From a bacterium (GTDB lineage Bacteria > AUK180), in contig JAUXGM010000057.1 in NCBI GenBank assembly GCA_030622125.1, positions 1 to 13,105 of the forward strand: a DNA stretch of 13,105 nt. Direction: 5' to 3'. The position numbers and the translations under genes were made by a program. The notes under the pieces were generated by a model that had not been told where the DNA came from, did not search any database, and saw only the letters and a program-made list of their open reading frames with translations. Each line of letters opens with the position of its first letter. Positions within the stretch are counted from its first letter, which is position 1. Of the stretch, positions 1 through 6,301 are shown piece by piece.

Positions 1-23
1 AAAAATTCCTTAATTCACCGACA

Positions 24-51
24 TTGACCTCCAACCTCTAACCTCTTGTTG
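24..51. repeat. Degenerate heptamer block, left copy
   Basis: Three consecutive 7-base units, TTGACCT, CCAACCT and CTAACCT, share the core ACCT with a period of exactly seven. A degraded CTTGTTG follows. The last unit also forms a small hairpin with ACCTC (41-45) and GAGGT (51-55). No open reading frame covers it. A related block lies at 162-189. Function is unknown; it resembles short tandem heptamers scattered in intergenic DNA of some bacteria. Confidence 0.5.
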
Positions 52-114
52 AGGTATGTCCCTCTTTTATGGCTTTTCGGAGTTTAATATTGTTTTACTT
101 ATTCCCTTATCAAT

Positions 115-136
115 GGGTAGACACACGGGTCTACCC
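115..136. repeat. REP-like palindrome (perfect 8-bp stem, 6-base loop)
   Basis: GGGTAGAC (115-122) is the exact reverse complement of GTCTACCC (129-136), separated by ACACGG. It is far more GC-rich than the surrounding DNA and lies outside any gene. No T-tract follows on the plus strand and no matching A-tract precedes it, so an intrinsic terminator is unlikely. The form is that of a repetitive extragenic palindrome. Only one copy is in the window, so its repetitive nature cannot be shown here. Confidence 0.6.
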
Positions 137-161
137 CTACGGCTTTTACCATTTACATCTT

Positions 162-189
162 TTGACCTGCGACCTTTGACTTGACTTGA
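162..189. repeat. Degenerate heptamer block, right copy
   Basis: TTGACCT, GCGACCT, TTGACTT and GACTTGA follow one another with a period of seven, in the same orientation and with the same RACCT-like core as the block at 24-51. The block runs directly into the promoter at 192, where TTGACT forms the -35 hexamer, so the promoter may have arisen in repeat-derived sequence. That last point is inference. Confidence 0.45.
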
Positions 190-191
190 TA

Positions 192-220
192 TTGACTTAA
201 TTATTTATTTTTGATATAAT
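192..220 (+). promoter_or_regulatory. Strong sigma70 promoter of the plus-strand operon
   Basis: The -35 box TTGACT (192-197), a 17-bp spacer and a perfect -10 box TATAAT (215-220) are seen, with a TG at 212-213 that makes an extended -10. The expected transcript start is near 227, leaving a leader of about 14 bases that holds the ribosome site CGGAGG (230-235) ahead of the ATG at 241. This is the only clear promoter ahead of the seven plus-strand genes. Confidence 0.8.
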
Positions 221-240
221 GAAGCCAATCGGAGGCAATT

Positions 241-1518
241 ATGCATAAGAAGATGTTTTTACTTATCCTTGTTATCGTTGTTCTATTTATCGGATGCAAA
301 AAAGAAAAATCGAAATTAGAAGAAAAAGTAGTCGGTATTAAATTCTACACCTCTCTTGCCCAAGCTAAAAAAATCGCAAAAAAGCAGCAAAAACCAATTA
401 TGATCGATCTCTATACCGATTGGTGTAGTTGGTGTAAGGTTCTTGATGAAAAAACATATTCAGATCCCAAAGTTGGAGAGTATGTTAGTAAAAAACTTGT
501 TGCATTAAAAATTGACTCAGATAAAGAGCCGTATCTTGCAAAAAAATTTAATATTACCGGTTATCCAACGATTTTATTTATTGATAGTGATGAAAATGAA
601 GTAGACAGATTGGTAGGATTTTACAAACCGGAACAATATCTTGAAAAATTAAAGGATTTTTTTGATAAAGGTAATACATTTAAAAATTTAGAAGAAACAT
701 ATCAAGCAAAAAAAGATATTGAAAGTGCAAAAAAATATATAGATGCATTGGACAAAAGAGGAATGTACGATGAAGTGTTGGAAATAAGTAGTTTCATACT
801 GCAAAACGATCCAAATGATACTGCAACGATCACAATAAGATTTCAAACACTATTCGGCAGCGGAAAAATTAAGGAAGAAAAATATAAAAATGAATTTTTA
901 GCTCTTTCAAAAACCATTGAAAAAGAGGCGGATACAAGATATAAAAAATACAAGATATCATATTTTTACATAATGTTCTCTTACCATCTCCAGGAAAAGG
1001 ATACTCAAACAGCGTTAAAAATAGGAAATGATATGCTTTCAATGAAAGAAGTAAAAGAAAATCCCCGTCTTACTTTAAGACTAAAACTTTCCATACTAAA
1101 CACTTATATCGAAATTGGTAATCTAAAGATGACAAAAAAATGGACAGGGGAAATAGATGAAAAATATCTTATTAAAAATTTTAAACCATGGTTGAAAACC
1201 ATTACAGACAAGAATTATCTCAACAATTTGAACAAATTTGAAAGATCAGCGGGTGATTTTTTGCGTGAGATTGAAAAAGCATATAATGAAAAGAAAGATA
1301 TCGCTTCGGATACGACAAAAATTGAAATACCTAATGATCCCATAACAGATAAAAAATTACTTTATACCTGTAAACTTAATGAAAAAAAACAGCCGGCAAT
1401 TTTGATAATTGAGACACCGAATCCGGAAAAATATAAGGCTAAAAGATTGTATTTTGATATTACAAAGAATAATTTTATCCTGAATATTGAGGAAGAAAAA
1501 ACAACTGAAACAAAATAA
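241..1518 (+). CDS. Thioredoxin-like lipoprotein with long C-terminal extension
   Basis: This is a predicted envelope-anchored thiol-disulfide protein of the thioredoxin_7/DUF255-like group. Residues 1-19 form a lipoprotein signal (KK, a hydrophobic core, then FIGC), with Cys19 as the lipidation site. The thioredoxin domain spans about 35-140: the active-site motif WCSWCK has Cys62 and Cys65, and the cis-proline loop GYPT has Pro109. Residues 145-370 are charged and helical, TPR-like in places (for example 164-195), and the last 40 residues look beta-rich. Known thioredoxins are about 105 residues, so two thirds of this protein is extension. The ATG at 241 is preceded by a good CGGAGG ribosome site. 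It is first in the operon, 15 bp ahead of maf. Its redox partner is not evident; reduction of periplasmic disulfides is inferred from the CxxC motif. Confidence 0.85.
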   Translation: MHKKMFLLILVIVVLFIGCKKEKSKLEEKVVGIKFYTSLAQAKKIAKKQQKPIMIDLYTDWCSWCKVLDEKTYSDPKVGEYVSKKLVALKIDSDKEPYLAKKFNITGYPTILFIDSDENEVDRLVGFYKPEQYLEKLKDFFDKGNTFKNLEETYQAKKDIESAKKYIDALDKRGMYDEVLEISSFILQNDPNDTATITIRFQTLFGSGKIKEEKYKNEFLALSKTIEKEADTRYKKYKISYFYIMFSYHLQEKDTQTALKIGNDMLSMKEVKENPRLTLRLKLSILNTYIEIGNLKMTKKWTGEIDEKYLIKNFKPWLKTITDKNYLNNLNKFERSAGDFLREIEKAYNEKKDIASDTTKIEIPNDPITDKKLLYTCKLNEKKQPAILIIETPNPEKYKAKRLYFDITKNNFILNIEEEKTTETK

Positions 1519-1533
1519 GGTCTACGGCAGCAG

Positions 1534-2094
1534 ATGAAAAAGGTTGTACTTGTTTCCACATCACCGAGAAGAATAGGGCTATTAGAAAAGCACAATTTCT
1601 TAAGTTCACAGATAGATCCGGAGTTTGATGATTCAAATATTACTCTGAAAAACGATAATGACATTAAAAAAATCGCAAAAAAGAAACTTGATTCCGTAAA
1701 AAGATATTTTAAAAATGAGATTCTGATCGCCTGTGACACGGTTGTTAAGATCAATGATATGTATATTGGCAAACCAAGGAATCGAAAAGATGCAAAAAAA
1801 ATGCTCGAAATGCTCTCCGACTCTGTTCATTTTGTAGTAAGTTATCTTGTTATGTATGATGGAATTCATAAAAAATATCACTATAAAAAGGTTTCTACAA
1901 GGGTCTTTTTTGATAAATTGACAGATAAGGAAATGGAAAATTATCTCGATACGAATGAGTACCTTGATAAAGCAGGCGGTTATGCGGTTCAAGGAAAAGC
2001 CGCACCTTTTATTTCAAAGATAGAAGGTGATTATTATAATATCGTCGGTTTTCCTTTAAACGGTTTTTATAGATTGCTGAAAGAGATAGTATGA
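1534..2094 (+). CDS. maf: Maf-family nucleoside triphosphate pyrophosphatase
   Basis: Maf proteins hydrolyse (often modified or non-canonical) nucleoside triphosphates to the monophosphate and pyrophosphate in the cytoplasm. The signatures are in order: STSPRR at 8-13, ACDTVV at 66-71 with the catalytic-type Asp68, GKP at 79-81, the DKAGGYAVQG block at 145-154 and the EGDYYNIVGFPL block at 164-175. The length of 186 residues is normal. The usual D-E-S segment after the first strand reads FDDSN here (31-35), so one acidic residue is changed. The ATG has no convincing ribosome site: only AAGG overlapping the upstream stop codon, 13 bases away. Translation may therefore depend on coupling to the lipoprotein gene. 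The stop overlaps the next start as ATGA (2091-2094). Which subfamily substrate (dTTP/UTP or m7GTP) applies cannot be told from sequence alone. Confidence 0.92.
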   Translation: MKKVVLVSTSPRRIGLLEKHNFLSSQIDPEFDDSNITLKNDNDIKKIAKKKLDSVKRYFKNEILIACDTVVKINDMYIGKPRNRKDAKKMLEMLSDSVHFVVSYLVMYDGIHKKYHYKKVSTRVFFDKLTDKEMENYLDTNEYLDKAGGYAVQGKAAPFISKIEGDYYNIVGFPLNGFYRLLKEIV

Positions 2095-2867
2095 ATGATA
2101 AAATATTTACAAAAATATTAAGCCTGACAATTGAAGCTGGAAAGATATTAAGGAAAAATTTTTATCTCAAAAAAAGTATCAAAATGAAAAATGAGAGAGA
2201 GATCGTTACAAATACCGATTATGAAATAGAAAAATTTATCATTGAAAATTTAAAAGCTGAATTCCCCGAACTTAAATTCTTAGCGGAAGAAAAACATATA
2301 GATGAAAACATAAATAGTGATAAATTGATAGTGTTGGATCCTGTGGATGGGACAAATAATTTTTTTTACAAACTCCCATACCTTGCAATTTCAATTGCAT
2401 ATTATGAAAATGGAATCGGTAGATTCGGAATTGTGTTCAATCCGATATTAGACGAGATGTTCGTTGGAATAAAAGGTGAAGGTGCGTACCTGAATAATAA
2501 AATGATCAATGTTTCAAAAACCTCAAAAATAAAAGATGCACTTTTAGCAACAGGATTACCATACAATAGGGATAAAGAAAATAACTTGAATAATATCAAA
2601 AAATTCGGACTAATTTGTAGGGATATAAGACGGTTTGGATCTGCTGCACTTGATATTTGTTATACCGCAAAAGGAACCTTTGACGGTTATTGGGAACTTG
2701 GATTAAAACCATGGGATGTTGCTGCCGGGCTAATAATATTAAGAGAAGCCGGCGGCAAAATGACTAATTTTTATAATGATGAACTTGATTTAAGCGATAG
2801 CCATTTTCTTGCTACAAATGGCTTATTACATAGTAAAATGCAAAAAATATTAAAGGAGGAAGTATGA
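2091..2867 (+). CDS. Inositol monophosphatase-family phosphatase
   Basis: This is a Mg2+- and Li+-sensitive type sugar or inositol monophosphatase (SuhB/IMPase fold). Visible metal and catalytic residues are Glu66/Glu67 (LAEEK), the first signature LDPVDGTNNF (82-91) with Asp83, Asp86, Gly87 and Thr88, and the second signature PWDVAAGLIILREAGG (207-222) with Asp209. The segment RRFGSAALDICYTAKG (180-195), typical of the family, is also present. The 258-residue length is normal. Members of this family act on inositol-1-phosphate, fructose-1,6-bisphosphate, PAP or histidinol phosphate, and the sequence does not separate these. The start overlaps the maf stop (ATGA) and the stop overlaps the next start (ATGA), so translation is probably coupled. 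Confidence 0.9.
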   Translation: MNDKIFTKILSLTIEAGKILRKNFYLKKSIKMKNEREIVTNTDYEIEKFIIENLKAEFPELKFLAEEKHIDENINSDKLIVLDPVDGTNNFFYKLPYLAISIAYYENGIGRFGIVFNPILDEMFVGIKGEGAYLNNKMINVSKTSKIKDALLATGLPYNRDKENNLNNIKKFGLICRDIRRFGSAALDICYTAKGTFDGYWELGLKPWDVAAGLIILREAGGKMTNFYNDELDLSDSHFLATNGLLHSKMQKILKEEV

Positions 2868-3508
2868 ATATTTTTTCTTCGGGAAAAATGGAAAAAGAGG
2901 TAAAAGTGATGATTCAAAATCATTTTAATCTTGTTTCCGATTGTTTGGAAAATACGATCAAAATGCTTGTCGCAATAAAAGAAAAAAAGGGGAATCCTAC
3001 TGATTCCACTTTCATTATTCACAAAAAAGAGAAGGAAGCGGACATAATAAGAAGGGAGATACTTAAAAAAATTGAAACGGGAGCCTTTATGCCTTCTATG
3101 CGCAGTGAACTCTTGAATTTAATAGAAAGGGTGGATAGTGTTGCGAATAAATGTGAATGCGTCGGCGATTATTATAGCCTATTCAGACCTGATTTTTCCG
3201 ATAATGAACTCTCTCAACTTATTGAGATCGCTGAGATGTCAAAAGAAGCCTTTCGGGTATTACATGAAGCATATAATGACCTTTTTGATGATTTCTCGCT
3301 GGTCATTCCACTCTGTCAAAAGATAGAGTATCTGGAAGAAAAGATAGACAGGATCGAGTGGAAATTGCAAACAGAGGTGTTTAAAGATAAAGATATTGCA
3401 ATGAATATCTTGAAAAAAGATTTCATAATGTCACTTTGTAATATTTCGGATAGAATTGAAGATGCAAGTGATATGCTTGAGGTAATGGTTGTAAGGAGAA
3501 AGATCTAA
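2864..3508 (+). CDS. DUF47 (PhoU-like) phosphate transport regulator
   Basis: This 214-residue, all-helical protein matches the DUF47/TIGR00153 group of PhoU-like proteins, whose genes usually sit directly beside a Pit-type phosphate permease, as here. Features consistent with the family are the N-terminal MEKEVKVMIQNHFNLV helix, the EKEADIIRREILKKIETGAFMP segment around 56-77, the MRSELLNLIERVDSVANKCE helix (79-98) and a C-terminal ISDRIEDASDMLEVM helix that mirrors it. Acidic clusters of this kind bind metals in PhoU proteins. The ATG overlaps the phosphatase stop (ATGA) and has its own strong AAAGGAGG site (2852-2859). The permease starts one base after its stop. The proposed role is to modulate the permease, by family association rather than direct proof. 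Confidence 0.88.
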   Translation: MNIFSSGKMEKEVKVMIQNHFNLVSDCLENTIKMLVAIKEKKGNPTDSTFIIHKKEKEADIIRREILKKIETGAFMPSMRSELLNLIERVDSVANKCECVGDYYSLFRPDFSDNELSQLIEIAEMSKEAFRVLHEAYNDLFDDFSLVIPLCQKIEYLEEKIDRIEWKLQTEVFKDKDIAMNILKKDFIMSLCNISDRIEDASDMLEVMVVRRKI

Positions 3509-3509
3509 A

Positions 3510-4442
3510 TTGTTCAGAATAATTCCCGGTGCTTTACTCGGTTGGGGACTTGGGGCTAATGATACCTCCAACATATTTGGAACTGCTGTTTCAAATAATA
3601 TTATAAAGTTTACTCATGCCGCAATCATTACATCTGTTTTTGTTCTTATCGGTTCATACCTGGAAGGTCCCAAAACATTTGATACTATCGGAAATCTGTT
3701 TGGACAGCTAACAAAAAACGATATCTTTGCAATTGCTTTGGGTGCCGCATTAGCAGTTGCTTTCTTTACTTATCTAAGTTTGCCGATCTCAACATCACAA
3801 GCGGTCGTAGGCTCCATTTTAGGCGTAGGATTCATTAATGGTCAGCAATTGGATCCATACCGTCTTATCAAGATAGTTCTCTGCTGGATAACAACCCCTA
3901 TCGGGGCTTTCATTATCGCTTTTATCCTTTATACTCTTTTGGAATGGGTTTTTACAAAGATAAAATATGGAATTACTTTCTACAATAATTTTATAAAGAT
4001 CGGTATAATCATCTCAGGTATTTTTGGAGCTTATGCGCTTGGTGCGAACAATGTTGGAAATATAACCGGTATTTACGCCGTGCAAATGGATATGGGATTA
4101 TCTCCAAAACTCTGGGCACTTATCGGCGGTGTATCTATCACAATAGGTGTAATTACCTATTCAAAAAAAGTTATGGTAACGGTAGGCAAAAAAATTACTC
4201 AGATGGTGCCTTTAATGACCCTTGTTGCTGTTATGGCGGAAAGTATAACGATGATTATCTATACACAGATCGGTGTTCCCGTATCTACATCGCAAGCGAT
4301 TGTCGGTGCAGTAGCCGGTGTCGGGGCGGTAAAAGGATTTAGTAATGTAAACTTTAAATCACTTGGGCGAATCGGTATCGGATGGATAATGACCCCGATC
4401 TCTGCCGGAATAGTTTCAATTTTAGTAAAGGTAATTCTATGA
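3510..4442 (+). CDS. pit: PiT-family inorganic phosphate permease, TTG start
   Basis: This is an inner-membrane low-affinity phosphate/cation symporter (PF01384). The two inverted halves are clear: GANDTSNIFGTAV (about 15-27) pairs with GANNVGNITGIYAV, and PISTSQAVVGSILGVG pairs with PVSTSQAIVGAVAGVG. Some ten hydrophobic segments lie in between. At 310 residues it is on the short side. The start must be TTG at 3510: an in-frame stop lies at 3492-3494, there is no ATG or GTG between it and the first signature, and the next in-frame ATG lies deep inside the protein. A ribosome site AAGGAG (3493-3498) supports it at 11 bases. The weak start codon probably lowers output relative to the DUF47 partner. 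The stop overlaps folE2 as ATGA. Confidence 0.93.
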   Translation: MFRIIPGALLGWGLGANDTSNIFGTAVSNNIIKFTHAAIITSVFVLIGSYLEGPKTFDTIGNLFGQLTKNDIFAIALGAALAVAFFTYLSLPISTSQAVVGSILGVGFINGQQLDPYRLIKIVLCWITTPIGAFIIAFILYTLLEWVFTKIKYGITFYNNFIKIGIIISGIFGAYALGANNVGNITGIYAVQMDMGLSPKLWALIGGVSITIGVITYSKKVMVTVGKKITQMVPLMTLVAVMAESITMIIYTQIGVPVSTSQAIVGAVAGVGAVKGFSNVNFKSLGRIGIGWIMTPISAGIVSILVKVIL

Positions 4443-5230
4443 ATTTAAAAGATGTTCAAAATGGCAAACCGCGTTTTGAGGAAAAGATAGATAAGGTTGG
4501 TGTAAAAGGCATAAATATCCCGATAAAGATCAGGGATAGAACAAATAATATTCAAAATACGGTTGCAAAAGTTGAGATGTCCGTTTGTCTTCCTCATTAC
4601 CAAAGAGGAACTCACATGAGCAGATTTACGGAAACCCTCCATATTAGCCGCAATGTACTATCATTGGATTCAATAAAAACAACATTGGCAAAGTTAAAGG
4701 AAGTATTGAAAGCAGACACAGCCTATATCAAGATTAGCTTTCCTTATTTTATTGAAAAGGTATCTCCCGTATCAAAATTGAAAAGTTTGATGAACTATGA
4801 TATAAAATTTGTTGGCAACCTTAATAATAAAAGATTTACTTTTATCCTGATCGTAAGGGTTCCGATAATGACTTTATGTCCATGTTCGAAGGAAATAAGT
4901 GAAAAAAATGCTCATAATCAAAGAGCCTATGCTACCATTGAGATTGAAACAAATAGTTTCGTATGGATAGAGGATATTGTTGTAATTGCTGAGAATGCAG
5001 CAAGTTCACCCATTTATACAATACTTAAAAGATCTGATGAAAAATATGTTACCGAACATTCGTATGAAAATCCAAAATTTGTAGAGGATGTTGTCAGAGA
5101 GATCTCTGATAAATTGAAAAAGCAACAAAAAGTAAAAAGATTTAAGGTGGAGGTTGAATCAATTGAATCCATTCATAACCATTCCGCCTACGCAATGATA
5201 GAATATGAAAAGAAAAGCAATAGGAATTGA
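4439..5230 (+). CDS. folE2: GTP cyclohydrolase IB (FolE2)
   Basis: FolE2 converts GTP to 7,8-dihydroneopterin triphosphate, the first step of folate (and often queuosine) synthesis, using a metal site that need not contain zinc. The protein has 263 residues. Visible motifs are LPHYQRGTHMSRF (51-63), TLCPCSKEIS (145-154) with Cys147, NAHNQRAYA (158-166) with His159, the SDEKYVTEHSYENPKFVEDV region (199-218) with Glu201 and Glu216, and His246 in the C-terminal IHNHSAYA segment. These fit the Cys/His/Glu/His metal and catalytic set of the family. The chosen ATG overlaps the permease stop (ATGA) and has AAAGG (4427-4431) seven bases upstream. A longer in-frame start at 4382 lies inside the permease gene and adds no family sequence, so it is rejected. 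The nucleotidase gene overlaps its 3' end by 26 bp. Confidence 0.95.
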   Translation: MNLKDVQNGKPRFEEKIDKVGVKGINIPIKIRDRTNNIQNTVAKVEMSVCLPHYQRGTHMSRFTETLHISRNVLSLDSIKTTLAKLKEVLKADTAYIKISFPYFIEKVSPVSKLKSLMNYDIKFVGNLNNKRFTFILIVRVPIMTLCPCSKEISEKNAHNQRAYATIEIETNSFVWIEDIVVIAENAASSPIYTILKRSDEKYVTEHSYENPKFVEDVVREISDKLKKQQKVKRFKVEVESIESIHNHSAYAMIEYEKKSNRN

Positions 5231-5783
5231 TATTGATGCTGTCTTAGCAAACTCTGATCCTCTTTTCATAAGAGAATTATCTAATATTGTAAAAAGACCG
5301 TTGAAAAGAAGAGATAATTCTTCATTTAAGTACGAAGAAGCATTTGGCATATCAGATAAGGAAATGGACATATTTTGGAAAGAGTTCACTAAAAAAAAAC
5401 TGTGGCTTAAGATACCACCTCTTGAAAATGCTGTCGAGACAGTTCGCGAACTAAATGAAACTTATCATATTGCTATTGTTTCCGCCCGCCCGGAAAGTGT
5501 AAAAGAACAGACAATGGAATGGTTAAAAATAAATCGTATAGATTATGATGAGATCCATTTTACAAACTTCGGCGATAAAGCGAAAAAATTAGAACATCTA
5601 AAAAAATTGGATTATTTTCTTGAAGATAATCCTTCTTTTGTAGAAAATTTGATCAGTAGAAATGTAAAGATAATCCTATTTAATTACCCATGGAATAGAG
5701 ATTATAAGAATAAAAATATTATCAGAGTCAATTCCTGGCTTGATGTTCAAAAGATACTTTTCAAATCCAATCTGAATAAATAA
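5205..5783 (+). CDS. HAD-superfamily 5'(3')-nucleotidase-like phosphatase (NT5C type)
   Basis: This cytosolic phosphatase of 192 residues carries the complete HAD set: motif I DIDAVLANS (9-17) with nucleophile Asp9 and acid/base Asp11, motif II IVSARP (91-96) with Ser93, a motif III lysine near 125-128, and motif IV FLEDNP (138-143) with Asp141. The overall arrangement resembles the 5'(3')-deoxyribonucleotidase family (PF06941). Motif I has Ala where most members have Gly after the second Asp. The ATG lies inside folE2 (26-bp overlap) with only a weak purine stretch upstream, suggesting coupled translation. The substrate is not settled by sequence; deoxynucleotides are the family default, and a pterin phosphate is a context-based alternative. 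Its 3' end overlaps the convergent pgsA by 37 bp. Confidence 0.82.
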   Translation: MKRKAIGIDIDAVLANSDPLFIRELSNIVKRPLKRRDNSSFKYEEAFGISDKEMDIFWKEFTKKKLWLKIPPLENAVETVRELNETYHIAIVSARPESVKEQTMEWLKINRIDYDEIHFTNFGDKAKKLEHLKKLDYFLEDNPSFVENLISRNVKIILFNYPWNRDYKNKNIIRVNSWLDVQKILFKSNLNK

Positions 5784-6301
5784 TCAATAAAGGAATATAA
5801 TGTGACAAAAAATAAGAGCCAATTTCCGACTTTCAATGAGATAGTTAGGGGATTATTTAAGCTCCAAATTGCACCTTTTGATAAAACAAATAAAAATAAG
5901 ATAAATATGATAACAACCACCTGAACCGTTGTTTTTAGCTTGCCGGAGAACATTGCCGGAATTACCGTTCCCTTAGAAGAAAAAACAAGCCGCAGGCCGG
6001 TTATTGTAAGTTCGCGGAACAGAATAAATATAACGATCCAGGCAGGCGTAAAATTGTACTTTACAAATAGAATTAGAGCGGAAAAAACAAGTATCTTATC
6101 TGCAAGCGGGTCTGCGAATTTACCGAAATCACTTACCATATTATATTTTCTTGCAATTTGGCCATCCAAAAAATCAGTAACAGATGAGAAAATATAGACA
6201 ATAAATGCCGCTAAAAAGAATTTGAGCTCGAACAAACAAACGAATATTCCTGCAAATATAATCCGAGTGATCGTTAAGATATTTGGTATGTTCTTTTTCA
6301 T
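5747..6301 (-). CDS. pgsA: CDP-diacylglycerol-glycerol-3-phosphate 3-phosphatidyltransferase
   Basis: PgsA makes phosphatidylglycerol phosphate from CDP-diacylglycerol and glycerol-3-phosphate in the inner membrane. The full CDP-alcohol phosphotransferase signature D-G-x2-A-R-x8-G-x3-D-x3-D is present with exact spacing: Asp46, Gly47, Ala50, Arg51, Gly60, Asp64 and Asp68, plus Asp43 just ahead. The start MKKNIPNILTITRI and the later FRELTITGLR (95-104) are typical of PgsA rather than other family members. About five or six hydrophobic segments are seen in 184 residues, a normal length. The ATG at 6301 overlaps the rimO stop (ATGA) and has GGGGG upstream; a start 16 codons earlier would lie inside rimO and is not preferred. 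The last 12 codons overlap the opposing nucleotidase gene. Confidence 0.93.
   Translation of the reverse strand: MKKNIPNILTITRIIFAGIFVCLFELKFFLAAFIVYIFSSVTDFLDGQIARKYNMVSDFGKFADPLADKILVFSALILFVKYNFTPAWIVIFILFRELTITGLRLVFSSKGTVIPAMFSGKLKTTVQVVVIIFILFLFVLSKGAIWSLNNPLTISLKVGNWLLFFVTLYSFIDYLFRLDLKSIF

Noticed and set aside
115-140. Rho-independent terminator for a gene left of the window
   Set aside because: The stem is sound, but no T-run follows it on the plus strand, and no A-run precedes it to serve the minus strand.
1362-1992. Minus-strand open frames across the lipoprotein end and maf
   Set aside because: They are antisense to well-supported genes, lack ribosome sites, and their hydrophobic composition is the usual reverse-strand image of lysine-rich AT-rich coding sequence.
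4382-4438. A longer FolE2 with 19 extra N-terminal residues from ATG 4382
   Set aside because: The extension lies wholly inside the PiT gene in another frame, has no ribosome site, and the family N-terminus fits the ATG at 4439, which has both AAAGG and the ATGA junction seen elsewhere in the operon.
5940-6197. Plus-strand open frame opposite pgsA
   Set aside because: pgsA carries the complete CDP-alcohol transferase motif in the other strand; the plus frame has no recognisable domain.
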